DNA from: Dokdonella_A sp963758365
Lineage (GTDB): Bacteria; Pseudomonadota; Gammaproteobacteria; Xanthomonadales; Rhodanobacteraceae
NCBI GenBank assembly: GCA_963758365.1
Contig: CAVWVB010000001.1
Span: 2,108,001-2,172,000, forward strand
Direction of reading: 5' to 3'
DNA length: 64,000 nucleotides
Part shown: positions 25,803 through 34,632 of the stretch, one piece after another
How the letters are laid out: every line of letters starts with the position of its first letter
Position numbering within the stretch: position 1 is the stretch's first letter
Made by a program: the position numbers and the translations under genes
The notes under the pieces: model-generated
Databases searched by the model: none
What the model saw: only the letters and a program-made list of their open reading frames with translations
What the model was told of the DNA's origin: nothing

Positions 25803-26986
25803 GCGCTGTTCTCCAGAGGCAGACAGGCGTCCAGCATGAACCCTTGCCCCTTGCCGGTCACGATGTCGAGGCGCCCGCCGAACTGGGTCAGCCGTTCGCG
25901 CATGCCGGCCAGGCCATTGCCCTGCTGGAACTGACTTGCACCGTGGCCATCGTCACGCGCGTGGATCGCCATCTGGCGATCGGCGTTGCGTTCGAAGCGC
26001 AGCCACAGATTGCGCGCTCCCGCGTGGCGCACCGTGTTGGTGATGATCTCCTGGGCGCAACGCAGCAACACCTGGGCGCGTTTCGGGTCGTCGACACTGA
26101 AGCGCGGCGGCAATTCGAGGTGGATCACGAGTCCCGGTACGCCCTCGGTCAGATTGGTCAGGGCCTGGGTCAGGTCGATGCTGTCGCCTTCACGCAACTG
26201 GCTGACCACCTCGCGCACGTCGCCGAGCAGGAGCTTGGCCAACGATTGCGCCTGGCGCACGTGCTCCTTTGCCTGTCCTTGCACCAGATGGCTCGCCACT
26301 TCGAGGTTGAGACTGAGCGCAGTCAGATGATGGCCGATCAGGTCGTGCAGTTCGCGTGAAATGCGCATGCGTTCCGCAAGTCGGCTCGACTCGGCAAGCA
26401 GCGTGCGCGTTGCGCGCAATTCCGAATTCAGGCGGCGCTGTTCCTCGCGTGCCTCGACCTGCTGCTTGGTTACCAGTGCGGTGACGAACGCGAGCACGAT
26501 GAATCCAAGGTACAGACTCGACTGCAGAAACGCATCACCGAGACTGAATACCGGTTCGCGGATGCTTGCGAATACAGGCACCAGCGAAAAATTCTGCAGG
26601 ATCATCCAGGCGATACCGACCCGCAACGGCAGCAGCCAGGGCAGGACCACCGCGACGACCGCAAGCAACAGGGCCGAAATGCCGCTCTGGCTGAACCAGC
26701 CGATGGCGACCGCCATGCCGTTGAGCACGAACAGGAGCGCGATCTGCACCGCGCGTCGCAACCGGGTACGCCGGCGGTCGCCGAGGTCGCTGGTCAGGTA
26801 CCAATAGACGATGCCGAACACGACGTAGCAGGCCAGCCACAGGTGCACGTATGCGGTCGGCAACTGCTTCTGCGCGAGATCGTCGACCAGCGCGGGATAG
26901 CGCAGAAACGGCGTGCCTACGCTCGCATACTGGAACAGGCCCGCATAGCGGAGCAGCTGGATGTGGGTGAAGTGCGGCCACGACAT
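25799..26986 (-). CDS. Sensor histidine kinase, HisKA_3 (NarX/LiaS-like) family
   Basis: A 395-residue membrane kinase. The first 175 residues contain about five hydrophobic segments (for example LHLWLACYVVFGIVYWYL-like, AVQIALLFVLNGMAVAIGWF, ALLLAVVAVVLPWLLPLRVG), with no large periplasmic domain. A short coiled stretch (KQQVEAREEQRRLNSEL) leads to the dimerisation box RISRELHDLIGHHLTAL with His214. The HATPase part has CAQEIITNTVRHA and GNGLAGMRERL. Such intramembrane-sensing kinases often respond to envelope stress. Paired with the overlapping response regulator gene. Confidence 0.92.
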   Translation of the reverse strand: MSWPHFTHIQLLRYAGLFQYASVGTPFLRYPALVDDLAQKQLPTAYVHLWLACYVVFGIVYWYLTSDLGDRRRTRLRRAVQIALLFVLNGMAVAIGWFSQSGISALLLAVVAVVLPWLLPLRVGIAWMILQNFSLVPVFASIREPVFSLGDAFLQSSLYLGFIVLAFVTALVTKQQVEAREEQRRLNSELRATRTLLAESSRLAERMRISRELHDLIGHHLTALSLNLEVASHLVQGQAKEHVRQAQSLAKLLLGDVREVVSQLREGDSIDLTQALTNLTEGVPGLVIHLELPPRFSVDDPKRAQVLLRCAQEIITNTVRHAGARNLWLRFERNADRQMAIHARDDGHGASQFQQGNGLAGMRERLTQFGGRLDIVTGKGQGFMLDACLPLENSA

Positions 26987-27266
26987 GCCGCCATCATAGG
27001 CGCGACACCGCTTGCCGCAACCTGCCCGAAGTCATTGTCGGCGCCGGCTCGATGCGCACTGCCGGTGGCTGGATCCAACGCTCGCTGCGGGTCGACCCGC
27101 GGCCGCGGCGGATCTCGACCGCGCTTTCGGCGACGCACTCATAACACCCAGCTAACGTTCGCGCCCGGACTTCGCGATGACCGCATGACGGGGCCGTGCG
27201 ATAATCCCCAGCTACGGTCCGGGGGCAGCGCACGCGCCTTCGGCGAACCATTCCAGGGAACACGAC

Positions 27267-27884
27267 ATGGCCTTGAGCATCCGCGATGTGCTGCCGCAGG
27301 ACCTCGATTCGGTACTGGCGCTCAACAACGCCGCCGGCTCGACGATCCTGCCGCTGGACGCCGCCGGATTGCGCACCCTTTACGCGCAGGCGAGCTACTT
27401 CCGGCTGGCCGAAGTCGATGGCCACGTGGCGGGATTCCTGCCGGCGCTGCGCGAACATGCCGAATATGCGAGCCCCAATTTCCAGTGGTTCCAGAAGCAC
27501 TATCCTGAGTTCGTCTATGTCGATCGCATCGTGGTCGCCAAACCCTATCGCGGTCTCGGCCTCGGGCGCGTGTTCTATGCAGACGTAGCCAGCTACGCCG
27601 AAACGCGCGTACCGCTGCTGACCTGCGAAGTGTTCCTCGAACCGCGTGACGACGTGTCGCTGCTGTTCCACGGCACCTGGGGCTTTCATGAAGTCGGTCA
27701 GCAGACGATGCCGGGCAATGGCCGGCGCGTCGCTCTCCTCGCCAAGACCCTGTGCAGCTACGCGTTCGTGCGCGATACCTACCTGCAGGGTGGCGCGGGC
27801 CGCTTGCCCGACGTGGCATGGCTGGAGGAACGCGTTCGCCCCGATACTTCGCTGCGCGACGCGCGCGCCGCCGGCGGCACCTGA
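27267..27884 (+). CDS. GNAT-family N-acetyltransferase
   Basis: A 205-residue protein with the acetyl-CoA binding signature in YVDRIVVAKPYRGLGLGRVFYADVASYA (RxxGxG near residues 95-100), preceded by LAEVDGHVAGFLPAL. The second half (LLTCEVFLEPRDDVSLLFHGTWGFHEVGQQ) completes the fold. The acyl acceptor is unknown. AGGGAA precedes the ATG. It is 13 bases upstream of minC, which suggests one transcript with the min genes. A GATAAT (27200-27205) about 60 bases upstream is a possible -10 element without a good -35. Confidence 0.88.
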   Translation: MALSIRDVLPQDLDSVLALNNAAGSTILPLDAAGLRTLYAQASYFRLAEVDGHVAGFLPALREHAEYASPNFQWFQKHYPEFVYVDRIVVAKPYRGLGLGRVFYADVASYAETRVPLLTCEVFLEPRDDVSLLFHGTWGFHEVGQQTMPGNGRRVALLAKTLCSYAFVRDTYLQGGAGRLPDVAWLEERVRPDTSLRDARAAGGT

Positions 27885-27897
27885 ACGTGCCGGACCG

Positions 27898-28680
27898 ATG
27901 ACGGCTTCTCCAGTCGCACTCCTCGAACCCGTCGCCGAAATCAAGTTCGGCCAGGTAGGGATCGCCAACCTCAAGCTCAAGCGTCTCGATCCCGACAGTC
28001 TAGGCATCGAGTTGCGGGAGAAAGTCGAGAGCGCGACGAAACTGTTCCGCCGCGCGCCTGTCGTGCTCGACCTCAGCCATCTGCCGACGTTGCCCGACCT
28101 CGAGACCGTGCGCGACCTGCTGGAGCGAATCCGCGGCGCCGGCATGCTTCCGGTCGGTCTGTCCTATGGCACCAGCGAGAACGACGAACTCGCCCAGGCG
28201 CTCGGAATTCCGGTGATCGCCAAGTTCCGTGCCGCCTACGAGCGCGCCCCGGCCGATCCGGTCCGGGCAGCCTCCGCCAGGCCGGAAACGCAGGCGCCGT
28301 TGCCGCATCCGACGCCGACGCCGCCGGTCGCGGTCGCAGCCGGCAGCGACGCGAACATCGGGCAACTTCATGACAAGCCGGTGCGTTCGGGCCAGCAAGT
28401 CTACGCGCGCGGCCGCGACCTGATCCTGACTACCCTGGTCGGCAATGGCGCCGAAGTGATCGCGGACGGTTCCATTCATGTCTACGGCGCGTTGCGCGGG
28501 CGCGCGCTCGCAGGTGCGCAGGGAGATACGCGCGCGCGCATCTATTGTCGGGAGTTCCATGCCGAACTCGTATCGATTGCGGGTCAGTACCGCGTGTTCG
28601 AGGACATCCCCAGGGACCTGCGCGGGCAGTCGGTGCAGGCGTGGCTCGAGGGCGACAAGTTGTTGCTGAAGAAATTGTGA
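27898..28680 (+). CDS. minC: Septum-site determining protein MinC
   Basis: Inhibits FtsZ ring formation away from mid-cell. The 260-residue protein has an N-terminal MinC domain (about 1-120, FGQVGIANLKLKRLD), a Pro/Ala-rich linker (PETQAPLPHPTPTPPVAVA), and the C-terminal beta-helix domain (QVYARGRDLILTTLVGNGAEVIADGSIHVYGALRGRALAGAQGD). The latter's RGRALAGA motif binds MinD. It starts 13 bases after the GNAT gene and 21 bases before minD. Confidence 0.96.
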   Translation: MTASPVALLEPVAEIKFGQVGIANLKLKRLDPDSLGIELREKVESATKLFRRAPVVLDLSHLPTLPDLETVRDLLERIRGAGMLPVGLSYGTSENDELAQALGIPVIAKFRAAYERAPADPVRAASARPETQAPLPHPTPTPPVAVAAGSDANIGQLHDKPVRSGQQVYARGRDLILTTLVGNGAEVIADGSIHVYGALRGRALAGAQGDTRARIYCREFHAELVSIAGQYRVFEDIPRDLRGQSVQAWLEGDKLLLKKL

Positions 28681-28701
28681 AACCATTCCAGGAGAAATCC
28701 A

Positions 28702-29514
28702 TTGACTGAGATCATCGTCGTCACATCCGGCAAGGGTGGCGTCGGCAAGACCACGACCAGTGCCTCGATCGCAGTCGGGCTGGCCAGACTCGGCAAGAAG
28801 GTCGCGGTCATCGACTTCGACGTCGGCCTGCGCAATCTCGACCTGATCATGGGTTGCGAGCGGCGAGTCGTGTACGACTTCGTCAACGTGATCCAGGGCG
28901 AATGCACGCTGAAGCAGGCCCTGATAAAGGACAAGCGCATCGATACCCTGTTCGTGCTCGCCGCGTCCCAGACGCGCGACAAGGATGCGTTGAGCAAGGA
29001 AGGAGTCGAACGCGTGCTGGGCGAGCTGACCGAGGATGGTTTCGACTACGTGATCTGCGACTCGCCCGCGGGCATCGAGAAAGGCGCCAGCCTCGCGATG
29101 TATTTCGCCGACCGCGCAATCGTCGTGGTCAATCCGGAAGTCTCGAGCGTGCGTGATTCCGACCGCATACTCGGCCTGCTTGCGAGCAAGACGCGTCGCG
29201 CCGAACAGGGCAACGGCGGCGTAGAGCAGCACCTGCTGTTGACTCGCTACAACCCCGAGCGCGTCGCCGGAGGCGACATGATGGGAGTCAACGACGTCAA
29301 GGACATCCTCGGCATTGAGGTACTTGGCGTGATCCCCGAGTCGCAGGGCGTGTTGACCGCGTCGAATGCGGGCGTACCCGTGATCCTCGACGACCAGTCC
29401 GATGCCGGCCTCGCATATGCGGATGCGGTCGCGCGCCTGAACGGGGAAACCCGGCCGATGCGTTTCGTCGATGCGCAAAAGAAGGGCCTCCTCGCCCGCA
29501 TTTTCGGGAGCTGA
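28702..29514 (+). CDS. minD: Septum-site determining ATPase MinD
   Basis: Membrane-cycling ATPase that carries MinC and is displaced by MinE. The 270-residue product has the deviant Walker A GKGGVGKTT (residues 10-18) and FDVGLRNLDLIMGCERR. The C-terminal amphipathic helix for membrane binding ends KKGLLARIFGS. It begins with TTG, placed seven bases after AGGAGA. This rare start is typical of low-efficiency initiation but is here backed by a strong ribosome site. Four bases separate it from minE. Confidence 0.97.
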   Translation: MTEIIVVTSGKGGVGKTTTSASIAVGLARLGKKVAVIDFDVGLRNLDLIMGCERRVVYDFVNVIQGECTLKQALIKDKRIDTLFVLAASQTRDKDALSKEGVERVLGELTEDGFDYVICDSPAGIEKGASLAMYFADRAIVVVNPEVSSVRDSDRILGLLASKTRRAEQGNGGVEQHLLLTRYNPERVAGGDMMGVNDVKDILGIEVLGVIPESQGVLTASNAGVPVILDDQSDAGLAYADAVARLNGETRPMRFVDAQKKGLLARIFGS

Positions 29515-29518
29515 AAGC

Positions 29519-29815
29519 ATGAAACTCCTAGACTTCTTCCGCTCCCGGCCGAAGAACACGGCCTCGGTCGCCACCGAGCGCCTTCGCATCATCGTCGCCC
29601 AGGAGCGCGCGCAGAACGGCCGCCCGGACTATCTGCCGCTGCTGCGCCGCGAGATTCTCGAAGTCATCCGCAAATACGTGAACGTGGACCCGGACGCGAT
29701 CGACATTCACGTCGACAGGGACGGCGACAACGAGGTGCTGGAGCTTTCGGTGGCATTGCCCGAGCGGCAGATCGGCAGTACGGCAGCCGCAGCGGCAGCG
29801 ACCGGCGACGCCTAA
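29519..29815 (+). CDS. minE: Cell division topological specificity factor MinE
   Basis: A 98-residue protein that stimulates MinD ATPase and confines MinCD to the poles. The N-terminus MKLLDFFRSRPKNTASVATERLRIIVAQER contains the membrane-targeting helix and the MinD-binding segment. The C-terminal part (VNVDPDAIDIHVDRDGDNEVLELSVALP) is the dimerisation domain. The Ala-rich tail is slightly longer than in E. coli (88 residues). Confidence 0.96.
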   Translation: MKLLDFFRSRPKNTASVATERLRIIVAQERAQNGRPDYLPLLRREILEVIRKYVNVDPDAIDIHVDRDGDNEVLELSVALPERQIGSTAAAAAATGDA

Positions 29816-29818
29816 TAC

Positions 29819-30325
29819 GTGATCATCGAGGCGGATCGCGCAGCGGTGCCGGTGTCGGCGCGGGTGTTGACGCTTGCCGACATCGGATTCGATGCAGCCG
29901 CGCGGCTGCTCGAGCGCCACGGACTGACTCTCGTGCACATCGCCGCGGAACTGCCGATCCCGGGCAGCTACTGGGGCGGCAGCGAAGCCGGCGTGATCCG
30001 CGATCGCGTGCATGCGCGTGCCGACACGCCGGTCCACTCGATGCTTCACGAGGCCTGCCATCTTCTCGTCGCCCCTGCGCAGCGGCGCCCGCACATCGAC
30101 ACCGACGCCTCCGACTCGCAGGCCGAGGAAGACGCGGCCTGCTATCTGCAGATTCTGCTGGCCGACGAATTAGCCGGAATCGGACGCGAGCGGATGATGG
30201 CGGACATGGATGCCTGGGGCTACACGTTCCGGCTGGGTTCGGCGCGCGCATGGTTCGAGCACGATGCGGACGATGCGAGGACCTGGCTCGCGCACCGCAA
30301 CCTGATCGATCCGTCCTGCAGCTAG
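29819..30325 (+). CDS. Uncharacterised HExxH protein in the min operon
   Basis: A 168-residue protein starting at GTG three bases after the minE stop, so probably co-translated. It contains HEACH at 77-81, which fits the zinc-peptidase HExxH pattern, within TPVHSMLHEACHLLVAP. A conserved-looking acidic segment QAEEDAACYLQILLADEL (from 101) could supply the third ligand (Glu103 or Glu104). It has no signal peptide or membrane segment, so it would act in the cytoplasm. I recall similar unannotated proteins in xanthomonads, but no function. Catalytic activity is inferred from the motif alone. Confidence 0.75.
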   Translation: MIIEADRAAVPVSARVLTLADIGFDAAARLLERHGLTLVHIAAELPIPGSYWGGSEAGVIRDRVHARADTPVHSMLHEACHLLVAPAQRRPHIDTDASDSQAEEDAACYLQILLADELAGIGRERMMADMDAWGYTFRLGSARAWFEHDADDARTWLAHRNLIDPSCS

Positions 30326-30546
30326 AGCAGACATCCTCGACGTGCTGAAAAGACCGTTTGCGCCTTGATTGCGCGACACCGCGACGCGTCGCGCGAACCG
30401 TGGAAGCGGCGGCGCGGCCGTGGGCCGAGGGGCATGCGCCGGATGGTCGAGTCGACTACGAAGCCGGTTCCAGGACCAATCTGCGGACACATCAATCATG
30501 CGTCCCGGGCGAATTTCTCCTCCTGCCCCGCCATTTTCCGCCTCGG

Positions 30547-31785
30547 TCAGGGAGCGGAAATGATCAGCAAGCGCGTTTCGCGGCGGAAATAGTGCAACGA
30601 GACCAGAATCAGCAGCATCGGCAGCAGCGACAGATAGAACGCCTTCTCGCCGCCGAAATAACCGAATACCGTTCCCGTAATCAGCGACCCGCAGGTACCG
30701 CCGAGCGCGGAGAACAAGACCAGCAGTCCTGTCATCGCCGCGTGTCTGGGCTTGGGCAATGCGCTCAGTACGACCGAGTTGATGACCGGGTAGATCGGGG
30801 CCATGAACAATCCGATCAATGGCAGACAGTATGCCGCGAGTGGCGCGTCGAACCAGGTCACATCCGCACGGGATTCGACGTTCGCGGCCAGCGGCAGGGT
30901 CAGCAGGACGATCATGCCCATCACCACCACGCAGGTGTTCAACAGTGAATACCACGAGAACCTGCGCAGCAATGCGCCGGCAGCGAACCGGCCAGCTGCA
31001 AGCGCGCCGGCATAGATGCTCGCGATCTGGATGCTCATCGCGGGCGGGAGTTTCAGGATTTCGCGATTGAACGTCGGCAGCCAAGTACCCAGGCTTTGTT
31101 CTATCAGGACATACAGGAACACCGAGATGAGGAAGACATAGGCCAGCGGAAGCATGAACAGCTTGAACATTTCGAGGAACGGTGTCGGCGAATCGGTTGC
31201 ACGATCGTGTGCGGCGCTTTCATCGAGCTCGCTCGTCGCGAGAAAAAGGATGGCGAGCACGCAGAGGCTCGCGATCACCCAGTACACGTTGAGCCAGACC
31301 GGGTCCGCCGGAGCTCGCGGATCGATGAATGCGCCAAACAGCCAATAGCCGCCCAGGACACCGACCATGAACATGCCTTCGATCCAGTTGGTCAGGCTGG
31401 CATGCCCTCGAGGGTCGGCTGTCAGCAGGCCGATCGACGAATAGACGCAGATCTTGGCGACCGCGAACGTGGCGCCTACACAGAAGAACATCAGCTTGAC
31501 GGTCCAGAACGACGGCAACAGCGGCATGCTGATGCAGGCCAGCCCCACTACGCCGAGCGCGAGCATCATCGAAAACCGATACCCGAAACGTGGAATCCAC
31601 GAGGCGACACCGAACGACACCGCGGCGATGGTCAGGTCCTTGAATGCCTCGAGCACGCTCGCGCCCTGCTTGGTCACCGCAAAAGTCTGGATCGACTGCA
31701 GGATCACCGTGCCCACGCTGTTGAGCAGGATGGCGAAGACCATGTAGGTGGTCACCAGTGCGAGGATGATGCGCAGTCGTGTCAT
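30547..31785 (-). CDS. MFS sugar permease (inner membrane)
   Basis: A 412-residue major facilitator with about 12 hydrophobic segments. It lacks the classic GxLaDrxGrr loop in strong form but has FGVASWIPRFGYRF in that place. The central loop (ATSELDESAAHDRATDSPTP) separates the halves, and the second half has motifs such as IYAGALAAGRFAAGALLRRFSWY and GLFMAPIYPVINSVVLSALP, seen in fucose/glucose-type MFS carriers. As the last gene of the GH65/TonB-receptor operon it most likely imports the same oligosaccharide across the inner membrane. The start has only a weak ribosome site (GAG). Confidence 0.85.
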   Translation of the reverse strand: MTRLRIILALVTTYMVFAILLNSVGTVILQSIQTFAVTKQGASVLEAFKDLTIAAVSFGVASWIPRFGYRFSMMLALGVVGLACISMPLLPSFWTVKLMFFCVGATFAVAKICVYSSIGLLTADPRGHASLTNWIEGMFMVGVLGGYWLFGAFIDPRAPADPVWLNVYWVIASLCVLAILFLATSELDESAAHDRATDSPTPFLEMFKLFMLPLAYVFLISVFLYVLIEQSLGTWLPTFNREILKLPPAMSIQIASIYAGALAAGRFAAGALLRRFSWYSLLNTCVVVMGMIVLLTLPLAANVESRADVTWFDAPLAAYCLPLIGLFMAPIYPVINSVVLSALPKPRHAAMTGLLVLFSALGGTCGSLITGTVFGYFGGEKAFYLSLLPMLLILVSLHYFRRETRLLIISAP

Positions 31786-32012
31786 GCGTTACTCGAGTTG
31801 CCCATGCGCGACAGGCGACGCGAATGCGCGGCCTGCAGGTGGCCCGGATCGCAAGCGGTGTGCGTGATGGCCGGTCGAAGTGCGATTTCTCCGATGGCAC
31901 GATGCGGGTTCCGACGCACGCGCAGGAATTCGCGCTGGCGCCGTGATCGGTACCTGACGGGACGAAGGAACCATCGGATACGTTCCTGAAGGAAAACCCG
32001 CTTCACGAAATC

Positions 32013-32041
32013 CGGGCCGCCCGCACGCGACGGGCGACCCG
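32013..32041. repeat. Strong inverted repeat between the TonB receptor and the permease gene
   Basis: CGGGCCGCCCG and CGGGCGACCCG form an 11-bp stem (one G-T type pair in RNA) with a 7-base loop. It lies 25 bases after the receptor stop within the otherwise empty 281 bases before the MFS gene. The T run is on the wrong side for a classical minus-strand terminator, so it may instead stabilise the receptor mRNA or attenuate readthrough. Confidence 0.6.
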
Positions 32042-32066
32042 AAAAAACAGTGTCGTCGACTTCCGC

Positions 32067-34586
32067 CTAGAACCTGTATTGTGCGGAAACCTGGTACATG
32101 CGCCCGAATATCGAACGGCCGAGAAATACGTCTCCGGTATTCGCCGCGCCCTGGATACGCGCATTTCCCTCGGTCAATCCGAACTGGTTCGTCACATTCG
32201 TGCCGCTCAGTCGCAGGGTGAGCTTCTCACCGATATCGGCCACCGCACCGAAGTCGAGCGAATAGTAGCTCGGTAGTGGCTGCGCATTGGCGAGATCGCC
32301 GAATCGCTTTCCCGCATAGGTGTACGTCGCGAACAGGCGCAGACTGCCCCAGCTCATTGGTATGGCGTATTGCGGCGTCACCCGAGCCTGCAGCTTCGGC
32401 TGACGTTGCACCTGATTGCCGGTATAGATGCCGTAGTCCGCATACTCTGCCTTCGTCCAGTCACCGAGCACGCTGACCTGGAAGTTTTCGACCGGCCGGA
32501 TCACGCCCTCGAATTCGATACCGCGAGCCTTGGCTCCGCCGATCGACGTGACGTTGTTGCCGTTCTCGTCGAACTGCTGGTATGGAACGCCCTTGAAGCG
32601 GTTGTAGAAGGCTGTGAGGTACGCGCTGTAGAACTCGCTTTCACTCTTGAAGCCAAATTCGTACTGACGCACTTTCTGGGTCAACGTCGTGCCGTCGCGA
32701 AGCGTATCGAACGACGGAAACAGGAAGCCCGAATTGACGCGGCCGAATACGCTCATGTGATTGCTGATCTCGTAGTTCAGGCCCGCAGTCACCGCCGGAT
32801 GCGTCTTGTCGAGTTCGACCTTGCGGAAAGTTCCGTCCAGAACCGATGCGTTGTTGTTGTAGACCGTCAGCGGATTGCCGTCGAGGTCCACCGAAGATGC
32901 ATTTTGTATCGTGCCGTCGACGTTTATGTTTTCGACTCGCACACCGGCATCCGCGCGCCAGCGCTCGGCGAAATTCCATTCGTCGAACACGAACGCAGCG
33001 GTATTCCTGCCATCGTAGTTGGCGTCGAGTTCATAGAACGAGCCGCTGCTGAAGCCGCGGTTCGAAATCACCGCGCCATTGTCCAGCGTCACGTCAACGA
33101 GGCGCGCGTTGTTTTGCACCGTCATCAGCAGATTGTTGCCGAGGTGCCAGTGATCCTCGGCCGAGTACTTGGCGAAGTACCCACCCACGGTCAGGGTGTT
33201 GCCCGCGAACAGCTCGCGACCGAAACGGATTTCATCGGTGAACGACTTGATGTGCTTGTCGACAATCCACATGCCCGCATCGATGACCTGCTGATTCGGA
33301 TCGACTGCGCCGCCGCCATGAGTGAAGGTTCCCACGCCGCTCGTGGCAAGAACGCCGCCGGCAGCGCCGACGATGCCCGGATCTGCGTTGGCCGACGCGA
33401 TCGAAGCGTCGATGTACGAGCCCAAGGTCGTCGGGTTGGTACCCGTGAACAGGGCGACGGTCGGAGTATCGCCGTCGGTGAAGTTCGCGCGGTTGTTGAG
33501 CGTCCAGCCACCGAAGTCGAGATCGAGGGTAATGCCGGCAATGTCTATCTTGGCGCCGCGACCATCGGCGACGTCACGCCGGATCGTTCCAGGCACACTG
33601 CCGGGCGATACCTCGAAATCGAGATTGCGCAGATCGTTGCCGTACAGCGTGTCGCTGCGTGCGTCAAAACCCGGAAACTGCGCGATGTCGCTGCCGCCGT
33701 TGCGCGAGATCAGCGGAGTTGCGGTGTAGAACGCATTCTTGTCGTCGAGATGGCGTGCGTAAAACATCACCGAGCCGGTCTCGAACGTGTGAGTCAGGTT
33801 GGCCGACAGCTGGCCACCCTTGTTCGCCGGGTACTGCGTATCGTGGACGCCGTCACCTTCGCGGTAGAAACCGCCGATGCTGCCGTACCAGTCTTCGGCG
33901 AGCTTGCCACCGTAGTAGCCGTCGAAGCGATACAGGCCCTCCGTACCCACCGTTACGCGTGCGCTTCCCTCGCCTTCGGGCGTCTCCATGCCGTTGCGCT
34001 GGATGAAGTTGACCGTGATGCCCGGCTGGCCGTTGGAAAAGATCGGGCTCGGACCACCGCGCAGTGCCTCGACACGGTAGACCGTGTCGTCCAGGCGAAA
34101 CAGCGTGGAATTCTCGAGGAACGAGAGTGTCGCCACCGGATACAACGGCGACCCGTCCAGTTCCATCGTCACGTAGGGCGCGTCGCCCGTACCCGGAAAT
34201 CCACGCACGAAGATGTTCGCTCCGGTCTGGCCGCCGGTGGACTCGGCCCAGACTCCAGGCACGATCTTGAGCAGGTCCGCCGTGCTCGCAGGCGCCGCGT
34301 CCTCGATCTGCACGGCCGTCGCGGTCGTGATCGAATAGCTCGCGTCGAGCTTGCGCACGCCGCTCGAACTCGCCGATCCGGTTACGACGATACCCTCCAG
34401 ACTGGTTGGGTCCTTCGAATTCTGCTCCGCTTCCTTCTGCCGCGCACTCGCCGCGTCCACATTCGTCGCGGCATCCTGCGATGGCGCAGCCACCGCCGCG
34501 TCGGCGGCCATGGCTGCACCGGGCATCAGCACGGTCCCGATTGCAACGGACAGGACATACCGGTTCGGTTTGAAGTACGTATTCAT
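32067..34586 (-). CDS. TonB-dependent receptor, probable alpha-glucoside uptake
   Basis: An 839-residue outer-membrane receptor. Signal peptide (VLSVAIGTVLMPGAAMAADA), then a TonB-box-like LEGIVVTGSA, a plug domain (VQIEDAAPASTADLLKIVPGVWAES, NIFVRGFPG) and a long barrel ending MYQVSAQYRF with terminal Phe. It starts at the ATG after GGAGGGAGA; an earlier in-frame GTG would overlap that ribosome site. It is 46 bases after the GH65 gene and under the same LacI-type control, so the ligand is inferred to be a maltose-, trehalose- or kojibiose-like sugar rather than iron. Confidence 0.9.
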   Translation of the reverse strand: MNTYFKPNRYVLSVAIGTVLMPGAAMAADAAVAAPSQDAATNVDAASARQKEAEQNSKDPTSLEGIVVTGSASSSGVRKLDASYSITTATAVQIEDAAPASTADLLKIVPGVWAESTGGQTGANIFVRGFPGTGDAPYVTMELDGSPLYPVATLSFLENSTLFRLDDTVYRVEALRGGPSPIFSNGQPGITVNFIQRNGMETPEGEGSARVTVGTEGLYRFDGYYGGKLAEDWYGSIGGFYREGDGVHDTQYPANKGGQLSANLTHTFETGSVMFYARHLDDKNAFYTATPLISRNGGSDIAQFPGFDARSDTLYGNDLRNLDFEVSPGSVPGTIRRDVADGRGAKIDIAGITLDLDFGGWTLNNRANFTDGDTPTVALFTGTNPTTLGSYIDASIASANADPGIVGAAGGVLATSGVGTFTHGGGAVDPNQQVIDAGMWIVDKHIKSFTDEIRFGRELFAGNTLTVGGYFAKYSAEDHWHLGNNLLMTVQNNARLVDVTLDNGAVISNRGFSSGSFYELDANYDGRNTAAFVFDEWNFAERWRADAGVRVENINVDGTIQNASSVDLDGNPLTVYNNNASVLDGTFRKVELDKTHPAVTAGLNYEISNHMSVFGRVNSGFLFPSFDTLRDGTTLTQKVRQYEFGFKSESEFYSAYLTAFYNRFKGVPYQQFDENGNNVTSIGGAKARGIEFEGVIRPVENFQVSVLGDWTKAEYADYGIYTGNQVQRQPKLQARVTPQYAIPMSWGSLRLFATYTYAGKRFGDLANAQPLPSYYSLDFGAVADIGEKLTLRLSGTNVTNQFGLTEGNARIQGAANTGDVFLGRSIFGRMYQVSAQYRF

Positions 34587-34632
34587 GTTCTCTCCCTCCA
34601 CGCTGTTGTTGTTTTCGTAGGCTGACTTCTGC

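Noticed and set aside
32370..34625. 751-codon plus-strand open frame
   Set aside because: Antisense to the TonB receptor, with composition (His/Arg/Val-rich) typical of shadow frames in GC-rich DNA.
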